Of a DNA stretch of 31,942 nt, positions 8,750-14,862 are shown in pieces. The translations under genes were made by a program, and so were the position numbers. The notes under the pieces were generated by a model. That model searched no databases and was not told the DNA's origin. It worked only from the letters and a program-made list of their open reading frames with translations. This DNA comes from a virus. The stretch is from the IMG/VR virus record IMGVR_UViG_3300006735_000120, positions 1 to 31,942 of that record. One strand, written 5' to 3'. Within the stretch, counting starts at the first letter, position 1. Each line of letters opens with the position of its first letter.

Positions 8750-9063
8750 CCAAAGAAATCCTCGGAATTAATTCCTTTATCATCTATGAAGTAATGTGCA
8801 TGGAATTTACCCATGTGTAACTTATCAAATTTACATCCCCATGACTTAAGTTGATTATAAGTTAGATCATAAAATGCTTCATGTGCTTTCTGACCATCAC
8901 CATCAAACCTACCCATACCTCTAGCAGTATAAAAAACAATACTGTTTCCTTCATCATACAATTTATTTAACTTCTCTATCCGATCCATCATTGGTTCGGA
9001 TTTCTCGTATTGTCCTATTGGACAATTACTTATAGTACCGTCAATATCAACTACGTAAATCAT
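8746..9063 (-). CDS. Small HAD-family phosphatase (possible heptose-bisphosphate phosphatase)
   Basis: HAD-superfamily hydrolase of 105 aa from the start used here. Motif I is D6-x-D8-GT (VVDIDGT), motif II is FYTARG (about 44-49), a Lys is available in the HMGKFH segment, and motif IV is IDDK with D94/D95. The frame is open 69 nt further upstream, but that extension encodes a hydrophobic stretch belonging to the overlapping kinase gene, and HAD proteins normally begin just before DxDGT, so I use the ATG at 9063. It overlaps the kinase end by 17 nt and the cupin start by 4 nt. Context suggests the 7-phosphatase step of ADP-heptose synthesis, but it is much shorter than GmhB (about 190 aa), so this role is tentative. 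Small capsule-locus phosphatases are the closest type. Confidence 0.75.
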   Translation of the reverse strand: MIYVVDIDGTISNCPIGQYEKSEPMMDRIEKLNKLYDEGNSIVFYTARGMGRFDGDGQKAHEAFYDLTYNQLKSWGCKFDKLHMGKFHAHYFIDDKGINSEDFFG

Positions 9064-9883
9064 CTGCTTCATCAATAGAAAGAATATAAGTACCTGGATG
9101 TTGTACAGCAATTGAAGCAGCACGATTAGCAAGAGGTATTGCTAACTCTATCCTTCCAGATTCAAGATAGAAATATGTTAACGCAGCAAGAAAGGTATCA
9201 CCTGCACCTGATACATCAAAGGTAGGAACCTTAACACCAAGATATGGTATACCTTTATACTCTGCTCCTTGAGAACCTTTAGTTACAATAGCATTAGGAT
9301 ACTTTCCTTTTAATTTACTTCTCTCTAACTCATTGATTTTAATAAAACAATTCTTCTTTGGTAATTTGGTTTTCTTACTGTCTATGAATACAGGACCATC
9401 AAACCACTCAACTAATTCAAATATCTTTTCTTCCGAAAGGAATCCTTTATTGTAGTCAGATATAACCATAGCATCAAAAGGATCCCCCAAAGGAGTTGGG
9501 TGATTATGTATACCAGTAGGATAAGAATTGCCATCAGGTAACTCCCAATTAAAAGAATCAACCTCATCATTTTCATCAAGTCTCATGATCTGTTGATTAG
9601 AACGAATATCAACATATCTTGTCTTAACTGGTTTTAATTCATTACTCATAATATAAACATCACAACCAAATGACATTAGGTTGTTCCTGACGTTCTGTGC
9701 CATTCCTTGACACTCTTCTTTACGTTCGTACTCTAGAACAGGAACAGGTGCCTCTGGACTTAATCTAGAGGTCTTACCGTAGATGTATCTATCTACGCAT
9801 GTTTCACCTATAACTAATACCTTGAATTGTACGACTTGTGGAGTAATCTCCTTGTCTTTCAAAGAATTTAACTTCTTTAGCAT
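9047..9883 (-). CDS. hldA: HldA-like heptose-7-phosphate kinase (PfkB family)
   Basis: Ribokinase/PfkB-family sugar kinase matching the N-terminal half of HldE (RfaE), which phosphorylates D-glycero-D-manno-heptose 7-phosphate at C1. Visible marks are LVIGETCVDRYIYG near the N-terminus, SRLSPEAPVPV (an HldE hallmark), DYNKGFLS, and near the C-terminus the DVSGAGDTFLAAL anion-hole/catalytic-Asp motif. At about 278 aa it is somewhat shorter than the usual 315-aa domain. The start is placed at the ATG at 9883, with AGGA 7 nt upstream, rather than a GTG two codons earlier. This makes an 80-nt overlap with the nucleotidyltransferase gene upstream, so translation is probably coupled. The two HldE activities are separate genes here, transferase first. 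Confidence 0.85.
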   Translation of the reverse strand: MLKKLNSLKDKEITPQVVQFKVLVIGETCVDRYIYGKTSRLSPEAPVPVLEYERKEECQGMAQNVRNNLMSFGCDVYIMSNELKPVKTRYVDIRSNQQIMRLDENDEVDSFNWELPDGNSYPTGIHNHPTPLGDPFDAMVISDYNKGFLSEEKIFELVEWFDGPVFIDSKKTKLPKKNCFIKINELERSKLKGKYPNAIVTKGSQGAEYKGIPYLGVKVPTFDVSGAGDTFLAALTYFYLESGRIELAIPLANRAASIAVQHPGTYILSIDEADDLRS

Positions 9884-10202
9884 GTTCACGTCCTACGACA
9901 ACACCGTTTTTCCAATCGGATCCAACCACCAGTATATCAGGTTTGATACATTCTAGCAAGTTTTCTAAACCCGACCTATTATTAAATGTGTGAACTATGT
10001 CAATACATTCAATAGCTTCTAACACAAATCTCCTATCTTCCATTGTAAAGATAGGTCTATCAAACCCTTTATCTAATGCCACCTTCTCATCAGAATCTAT
10101 GGCAACTATTAAATAGTCACCAAGAGATTTTGCATATTGAAATAGTGCTATATGACCTGGGTGAAGAACATCAAAACATCCATTAACAAAAACTATCTTC
10201 AT
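9804..10202 (-). CDS. hldC: HldC-like sugar-phosphate nucleotidyltransferase
   Basis: Cytidylyltransferase-fold enzyme of 132 aa corresponding to the C-terminal domain of HldE, which adenylylates heptose 1-phosphate to ADP-heptose. The signature NGCFDVLHPGH is at residues 8-18 with the HxGH nucleotide-binding core. LVVGSDW follows at about 91-97 and the family's closing YSTSRTIQ motif at 119-126, so all catalytic elements are present. Its start overlaps the carbamoyltransferase stop as ATGA, and its 3' end overlaps the kinase gene by 80 nt. A glycerol-phosphate cytidylyltransferase role is possible from the fold alone, but the adjacent HldA-like kinase makes the ADP-heptose role much more likely. 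Confidence 0.85.
   Translation of the reverse strand: MKIVFVNGCFDVLHPGHIALFQYAKSLGDYLIVAIDSDEKVALDKGFDRPIFTMEDRRFVLEAIECIDIVHTFNNRSGLENLLECIKPDILVVGSDWKNGVVVGREHAKEVKFFERQGDYSTSRTIQGISYR
9891..9894 (-). promoter_or_regulatory. Ribosome binding site AGGA for the kinase gene
   Basis: AGGA lies 7 nt before the ATG at 9883, inside the coding sequence of the upstream nucleotidyltransferase gene. It supports the kinase start chosen here and an unusually long (80 nt) overlap. Confidence 0.5.
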
Positions 10203-11932
10203 TTAATGAACTTAATCTTCTTTGATACAACATTTGAATGGTCTATACTCTTATTAGGGACTTTAACTAACTTCCCAATCTCTGGAAGATACATGTATTC
10301 AATATCACTTTGACTTAATGTATCAAGTGCATCCTCAATAGTTTCGACCAAAGGATCTCCCCCAAGATTAAAACTAGTGTTAAAGAGAATAGGTACATCT
10401 GTAATTTTCTCAAAAGCATCAATGAGATTATAGTAATGTTTATTTTCTTCTTTCGTTACAGTTTGAATACGACATGTACCATCAACATGAATTACTGATG
10501 GTATCTTCTCTTCAATACCTTCGTGACATTTAACAGCATACATCATAAATGGTGTCTTATCTCTTCCTTTGAGATCAAACCATTCATGGACTTTCTCTTC
10601 TTTAATAGAACACGCAAATGGTCTAAACCACTCTCTACGTTTAACCTTATTAACAATATCTTTACCATCCTTAATGGTTGGATCAAATAGGATAGAACGA
10701 TTACCTAAAGCACGGGGACCACCTTCTGATTTACCTTGAAATATAGTAACAATATTACCTTCACGAATAAGTGCAGCAACATCATCATACGACACATCTT
10801 TTAATTCCAGATCTTTTATCTGATCTTCATAAGATTTTGGATCATATTGAGGACCATAATATACTGATGTTCTATTTCTTGGTTTTGTGTCACCAGATTC
10901 CTTATAGTGAATATAATATGCTCCACCAACAGATGTACCACCATCATGTGATATAGGTTCACAGTAGATGTTTAAATTAGGGAAACGCTCCCAATACTTA
11001 TAATTTGCTACACAGTTAAGACCATAACCACCAGAAATACAAATATTCTTTTCACCAGTTAAATCAACTGCTTTTTGAATAAGATCACACATACGATCAG
11101 ATGATTGTTCTTGAATCTTATATGCTAAATCTTTTTGTAAATCAGTGTACTCTCCTTCTTTGTGTTTTTTAACATCATCCTTAAAAATCTTATATCTGTC
11201 AACATTTATTTCAGCAGCATTAGGATAAGTTGGGATAATTAAATTTCGATTACCCCATTCTCCATTAAAAAATGATGGTATCTCATCATTTGGTTTACCA
11301 TATGGAGCAAGACCCATAGTCTTACCTGCTTCAATAGCAGGGAATCCACAATATTTTGTTACTGCTTCATACATTTTAGTATGACCAGGATACTCTGTTA
11401 GGAATATATTATCTTTTAATTCATGAAAACCAATAGATGCTTTAGTACCCATGTGCTTATACACAACATCAAATATATTAGGATATTTTGTATGGAAAAT
11501 AGTTTCAAATTCATATGATGTATCTGGACAATCTCCTACATCAAGAAAACTACCAGCACCATCAGCAACAACTGTTGCTGCAGTTTCAAATCCAGAATTA
11601 AAGAATGCAGCTGACGCATGCATTTCGTGATGAATTTCACAAATATGATGTAAATTAAATTTAAATTTCTTTCTTGCTAATTTTCTAACAAGTCCTGAAT
11701 AAACATCTCCTCCACACCAATCAAGTTCAGGACCATTTTCATGTGTGTGACAAACCACAAGATGATCAATTTTATCAACATAATCAAATACTTTAATTAA
11801 TCCAGCAAGAGGTGCTCCATCATATTTTAATCTTGTCAATCTTTCTTCTTCTAGATAGAAAATTATTTCTCCATCTATCATTAGTGTGGTACTGGAGTTA
11901 TGACCACGGGCACACGATACAATAATACTCAT
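10199..11932 (-). CDS. O-carbamoyltransferase (NodU/CmcH/TobZ family)
   Basis: Transfers a carbamoyl group from carbamoyl phosphate, via carbamoyl-AMP, to a hydroxyl, usually on a sugar. At 577 aa it has the usual family length with both domains. In the N-terminal Kae1-like domain are SCARGHNSS at the start, LEEERLTRLK, the metal-binding H101xxxH105 in HHEMHAS, DGAGS, GKTMGLAPYG, SGGYGLNCVAN and SHDGGTSVGGAYY. In the C-terminal YrdC-like domain is the signature GGPRALGNRSILFDP, then WFRPFA and LFNTSFN near the end. It sits between a heptosyltransferase-like gene and the HldC-like gene, so a heptose or heptose-containing glycan is the likely acceptor. In Pseudomonas aeruginosa a related enzyme (WapO) 7-O-carbamoylates LPS heptose; applying that here is inference. 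Confidence 0.93.
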   Translation of the reverse strand: MSIIVSCARGHNSSTTLMIDGEIIFYLEEERLTRLKYDGAPLAGLIKVFDYVDKIDHLVVCHTHENGPELDWCGGDVYSGLVRKLARKKFKFNLHHICEIHHEMHASAAFFNSGFETAATVVADGAGSFLDVGDCPDTSYEFETIFHTKYPNIFDVVYKHMGTKASIGFHELKDNIFLTEYPGHTKMYEAVTKYCGFPAIEAGKTMGLAPYGKPNDEIPSFFNGEWGNRNLIIPTYPNAAEINVDRYKIFKDDVKKHKEGEYTDLQKDLAYKIQEQSSDRMCDLIQKAVDLTGEKNICISGGYGLNCVANYKYWERFPNLNIYCEPISHDGGTSVGGAYYIHYKESGDTKPRNRTSVYYGPQYDPKSYEDQIKDLELKDVSYDDVAALIREGNIVTIFQGKSEGGPRALGNRSILFDPTIKDGKDIVNKVKRREWFRPFACSIKEEKVHEWFDLKGRDKTPFMMYAVKCHEGIEEKIPSVIHVDGTCRIQTVTKEENKHYYNLIDAFEKITDVPILFNTSFNLGGDPLVETIEDALDTLSQSDIEYMYLPEIGKLVKVPNKSIDHSNVVSKKIKFIK

Positions 11933-11941
11933 AATTTTAAA

Positions 11942-13108
11942 TTAAGATTCTATATTATTTTTTTCTAAAACTTTGTCAATAGATTTTTTAGATTTTGTTT
12001 TAACGGGTTTAACGTCAATAAGTTGATTAAAAGATTTTTTAGGTTTTCTGTGTGCTTTTGGAGCACCATCTTTTCTATTTGGAAAGTATTTTGGAATTAC
12101 TTCGTCATCAAAATATGTATCACTTACTATAGCTTTTTTTGCATTTCCACCTTCTCCAATTGTATCCTGAATATCTTTTAAGATCTTATTTTTTATATCT
12201 TCTAATTCTGCCTTGGTATAATCCATACAAGTATCATTTTTTCTATCTGTCAACTCACCATCCATTCCATCTATTCTAATTGGAGAATATTGTTTAGGGT
12301 TATTCTCTTTTTCTACAATATTAAAATGTTCTGGATAAGATATATTTTCTGCAAATGTACTTCCGAGAATAACACTTCCTGGTTTATCAAAAGCATATGC
12401 CATATGCTGTCCACATGAATCTACACCAACAAAATAATCTGCTGCATCTATAATACCAGCCCAGTGACGTAGATCGGCATCTACGTACATATTCTTATCG
12501 TTATCAAATTTAATTTCTGTCATAGAAATTACATTATAATATTTCCGAAGTCGTTCGGAAATATAAAAATAATCATCTGTACTTAAAGACCTGCTAGTTG
12601 GATCAACAACATGACCACCTTTGTGTTCTGTACCGTTTCTTCCAAATGGTTGAATAACTATAGTTCTTTCCTTTCCCTGTTGCTTTATTACTTCAGCAAT
12701 TATATCTTGTGCGTTTATTTCTTCGGTCTTCGATAAAATTATTTTTGGTTTTTCTAAATCTTCATGATCATCAGTACCATTAACGAGTTTATCAAAAGAC
12801 TCTGTTAATGATTTTTCTTGATTATAATATCCATATTCCTGATATGGTTCTAAATTTATCAGGTTATTATCTTTGATAATATCTTTAAATAATCCTTTAT
12901 GTGAAGGATCAAAAGATATATCTTGAAATTCTGTTCCTAGAAAAAACGGTAGTCCAGATTGAGAAACAATATAAAAACTATCTGGTCCATTTATTTTTAA
13001 ATATTTTTGAAAAGCAGGTAATGCACATATAATTCTACCAGCACCACCACTAACCATAAAAACTTTTTTTCTCGCTCTCGTGTTAGGAGAAGTTATTTCA
13101 TCTTTCAT
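11942..13108 (-). CDS. GT9-like glycosyltransferase, putative heptosyltransferase
   Basis: GT-B-type glycosyltransferase resembling family 9 (ADP-heptose:acceptor heptosyltransferases). The N-terminal loop reads VSGGAGRIICALPAF (residues about 19-33), corresponding to the G-x-GD-x-x-x-x-P acceptor-side loop of the family but with R in place of D. The second half has IVIQPFG and then GVDSCGQHMAYAFDKPG, matching the G-x-D-(S/T)-G-x-x-H sugar-nucleotide site. The last 80 residues are a Lys-rich tail (PKAHRKPKKS, KPVKTKSKKS) not usual in GT9. It is first in the sugar operon, with a perfect late promoter 20 nt upstream. The acceptor could be host LPS or phage fibre protein, since bacterial autotransporter heptosyltransferases modify proteins using ADP-heptose. 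Donor and acceptor are inferred. Confidence 0.72.
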   Translation of the reverse strand: MKDEITSPNTRARKKVFMVSGGAGRIICALPAFQKYLKINGPDSFYIVSQSGLPFFLGTEFQDISFDPSHKGLFKDIIKDNNLINLEPYQEYGYYNQEKSLTESFDKLVNGTDDHEDLEKPKIILSKTEEINAQDIIAEVIKQQGKERTIVIQPFGRNGTEHKGGHVVDPTSRSLSTDDYFYISERLRKYYNVISMTEIKFDNDKNMYVDADLRHWAGIIDAADYFVGVDSCGQHMAYAFDKPGSVILGSTFAENISYPEHFNIVEKENNPKQYSPIRIDGMDGELTDRKNDTCMDYTKAELEDIKNKILKDIQDTIGEGGNAKKAIVSDTYFDDEVIPKYFPNRKDGAPKAHRKPKKSFNQLIDVKPVKTKSKKSIDKVLEKNNIES

Positions 13109-13128
13109 AAAAATATCTCACTTACCAT

Positions 13129-13136
13129 TATTTATA
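13129..13136 (-). promoter_or_regulatory. T4-type late promoter TATAAATA for the sugar operon
   Basis: An exact TATAAATA on the minus strand ends 20 nt upstream of the GT9-like gene, inside the 86-nt non-coding gap. It implies late transcription of all six genes down to the cupin. Confidence 0.7.
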
Positions 13137-13140
13137 CAAG

Positions 13141-13170
13141 AATCCATGGAGCATTTCTGACCCATGGATT
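13141..13170 (-). terminator. Hairpin between two late units, possible terminator
   Basis: Perfect inverted repeat: AATCCATGG and CCATGGATT (9-bp stem) around a 12-nt loop. It lies after the 120-aa gene and just upstream of the sugar operon's late promoter. No strong T-run follows on either strand, so it may be a weak terminator, an RNA-processing or mRNA-stability structure, or a protein-binding palindrome. Confidence 0.45.
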
Positions 13171-13194
13171 AAAGAAAACCGAATTATAACTTAA

Positions 13195-13557
13195 TTAATT
13201 TTTTGGATTATCGTCTTTTATTTTTTTAATTGCAGTATACCAAGCACCTGTTTTTGCATCTGCACCTAGTTTACCACCATCAATATCCCAAAAGAGTTGG
13301 TCTAGTTGGTCACCCATATCAGGATAGTTTCTAGCTTGTACATATGGTACTTGCCATGTTTTTCCTAGAATTTCACACGCTCTTTCACTTAACTTACAAA
13401 AATCATCTAAATCAATTTCAGTAGTAAGATAATCTGTCCACTCATCAGCAGTTTCTATTTCTTTACCTTTGAATCCACAAGGGGGGTATCCATGCTCGTT
13501 TAACTCACGACCACATTCTTCACTATACCACTTTAAATAAAATTCTGATTTGTTCAT
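13195..13557 (-). CDS. Hypothetical protein with YPxxGDQLDxLFxDI motif (120 aa)
   Basis: Soluble acidic 120-aa protein, no signal peptide or membrane segment. The N-terminal half (MNKSEFYLKWYSEECG start) is not recognised. The C-terminal part carries RNYPDMGDQLDQLFWDI followed by TGAWYTAIKKIKDDNP, a pattern I associate with small phage proteins encoded beside tail-fibre genes. By analogy an assembly-chaperone or fibre-accessory role is possible but unproven. It is alone in its unit: a near-match late promoter and an AAGGA ribosome site lie upstream, and a hairpin downstream. It lies directly between the cysteine-rich fibre-like gene and the sugar operon. Confidence 0.7.
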   Translation of the reverse strand: MNKSEFYLKWYSEECGRELNEHGYPPCGFKGKEIETADEWTDYLTTEIDLDDFCKLSERACEILGKTWQVPYVQARNYPDMGDQLDQLFWDIDGGKLGADAKTGAWYTAIKKIKDDNPKN

Positions 13558-13578
13558 GGTTTTCCTTTTTTACTATGT

Positions 13579-13585
13579 TATTTAT
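13579..13585 (-). promoter_or_regulatory. Near-match late promoter (ATAAATA)
   Basis: The minus strand reads AATAAATA, seven of eight bases of the T4 late octamer, 21 nt upstream of the 120-aa gene in an AT-rich 47-nt gap. Weaker than the perfect sites, because chance matches are likely in such sequence. Confidence 0.4.
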
Positions 13586-13604
13586 TTAAATAAAATTATG
13601 TTAA

Positions 13605-14447
13605 TTAAACAGGCAATCTACCGTATCCTATTACGGTTACTGTTGAGTGACAATTGAATGGGTTTGATCCACTAGGAGTAGAGAAACAGAATCCTTTCAA
13701 ACATGCACCATGCATTCCACAACAAGGATAAGCATATCCTGAATTTCTAACACCAATACAGCACATAGTACTGTCGCCGTTCATTGAAGTAGTGAAGCAA
13801 TAGCGGAATCCTCTCTCGCCAGCACTACAAGGATTGTCTGATGAAATTCTATTATGCCACTGATAACCATTATATGAACATGCTGTCCTACAGTCACTGG
13901 AACATCCAATAGGCCATGCAATTGCTCCAGCACAAGTATACTGCCAAGAACCATTTGAACATTTGTTGTCTCCCATCCATCCACAAGAACAGTGTGCACA
14001 ACAGTAACCAGCTTGGTATCCTGGTTGGCATCCAGGCCATGCCTCAAAACAATACGCCATTTGAGAGCAATAGTAGTAACCCTTTCCTGTCGTACCCATT
14101 ATTTCGTAATGACTGAAAGCACCCCTCTTATCTGACGGGATAGCTACAGAACCATTCCAACAAGTGTTACATGCGTATAATATTTCAGGACCACCTGATG
14201 AACCACCAGCAGCAGTAACTGTTACTGCTCCAGTTGTTTGGTTTACTGAAATACCTGATCCAGCATTTACAGAATGAACAACACCTGTTAAGTTAGCACC
14301 CGATCCATTAGTACTTAATTTATTGGAGTTAATCGAACTTACTTCGTTATTAACGTAGGTACACAGGTCACTACAAGCAGAAGCAACTTTGGCATCTGCG
14401 TATTGTACTGTATTCCTTCCAGACGAATCGCCTTTAAATCTTGCCAT
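13605..14447 (-). CDS. Cysteine-rich fibre-like virion protein (25 Cys in 280 aa)
   Basis: The N-terminal 80 residues look like a phage fibre attachment/shaft region: helical MARFKGDSSGRNTVQYAD start, STNGSGANLTG, then SVNAGSGISVNQTTGAVTV, a beta-turn motif common in tail fibres. From residue 93 to 266 the protein becomes very Cys/Gly/Tyr/Trp-rich: 23 of its 25 Cys lie here, including CC pairs at 149-150, 229-230 and 242-243 and CxxC or CxC spacings (93/96, 153/155). The spacing fits a compact disulphide- or metal-stabilised tip domain rather than zinc fingers. The C-terminus returns to a beta-strand (STVTVIGYGRLPV). No signal peptide. It shares a unit with the 105-aa virion protein (15-nt gap). 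A receptor-binding tip is inferred; no homologue is known to me. Confidence 0.7.
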   Translation of the reverse strand: MARFKGDSSGRNTVQYADAKVASACSDLCTYVNNEVSSINSNKLSTNGSGANLTGVVHSVNAGSGISVNQTTGAVTVTAAGGSSGGPEILYACNTCWNGSVAIPSDKRGAFSHYEIMGTTGKGYYYCSQMAYCFEAWPGCQPGYQAGYCCAHCSCGWMGDNKCSNGSWQYTCAGAIAWPIGCSSDCRTACSYNGYQWHNRISSDNPCSAGERGFRYCFTTSMNGDSTMCCIGVRNSGYAYPCCGMHGACLKGFCFSTPSGSNPFNCHSTVTVIGYGRLPV

Positions 14448-14462
14448 TGTTAGTTCCTCTTA

Positions 14463-14780
14463 TCAAGCTGCTGATTCTAAACCGTAAACACTTACAGAAG
14501 TGTCTCCAGCAGAAGCATAAACTACGACTTTTTTACCAGCGTCAAGTACAACACCAGTTCTTTCCAGAACTCCTGTTGCTGTTATAGAAGTATTGTATTC
14601 GATAAACTCCTCGGTTTGAGGAGTGGATGCTGCAGCAAGAGCAACCCTTGCGGTTACAGCACTTCCACTTCGATTTACTACACTAATGTTTACAACCGCC
14701 ACAGTTGAAGCAGGTACTGTATAAACAACAGTATTAGTAGTTGCTGCTGGGGCAGATTGCCCTAATATTCCAGATGCCAT
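14463..14780 (-). CDS. Small virion structural protein (105 aa)
   Basis: Ala/Val/Thr-rich beta-sandwich-like protein of a type I recognise as a recurring virion protein in marine T4-like phages. It starts MASGILGQSAPAATTNT, has alternating hydrophobic strands such as VAVVNISVVNRSG and KKVVVYASAGDTSVSVYG, and ends LESAA. The same strand-loop style (RTRIRVGVSS-like) occurs in the 376-aa protein, so they may share a fold. It starts a unit with the cysteine-rich gene; AGGAAAGAG lies upstream of the ATG and a CTAAATA late-type box about 24 nt upstream. Precise location in the virion unknown. Confidence 0.75.
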   Translation of the reverse strand: MASGILGQSAPAATTNTVVYTVPASTVAVVNISVVNRSGSAVTARVALAAASTPQTEEFIEYNTSITATGVLERTGVVLDAGKKVVVYASAGDTSVSVYGLESAA

Positions 14781-14803
14781 GGGTTATCTCTTTCCTATAT
14801 TAA

Positions 14804-14810
14804 TATTTAG
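14804..14810 (-). promoter_or_regulatory. Late-type promoter CTAAATA
   Basis: The minus strand reads CTAAATA about 24 nt upstream of the 105-aa virion gene. It matches the variant late motif I associate with T4-like cyanophages and six of eight bases of the T4 octamer. Confidence 0.45.
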
Positions 14811-14841
14811 TGAATTTATTTGTTTCGTTAATTAGACAAAG

Positions 14842-14862
14842 GGTATGAGATTAACTCATACC
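14842..14862 (-). terminator. Probable terminator hairpin at the end of the 1196-aa gene
   Basis: On the minus strand GGTATGAG, a 5-nt loop (TTAAT) and CTCATACC form a perfect 8-bp stem. It is followed by CCTTTGTC, a weak T-tract. The hairpin includes the stop codon of the 1196-aa gene and precedes the next unit's promoter. Confidence 0.55.

Noticed and set aside
9064-9132. N-terminal hydrophobic extension of the HAD phosphatase as a membrane anchor
   Set aside because: The stretch is the out-of-frame reading of the kinase's 3' end; HAD proteins normally start just before DxDGT.
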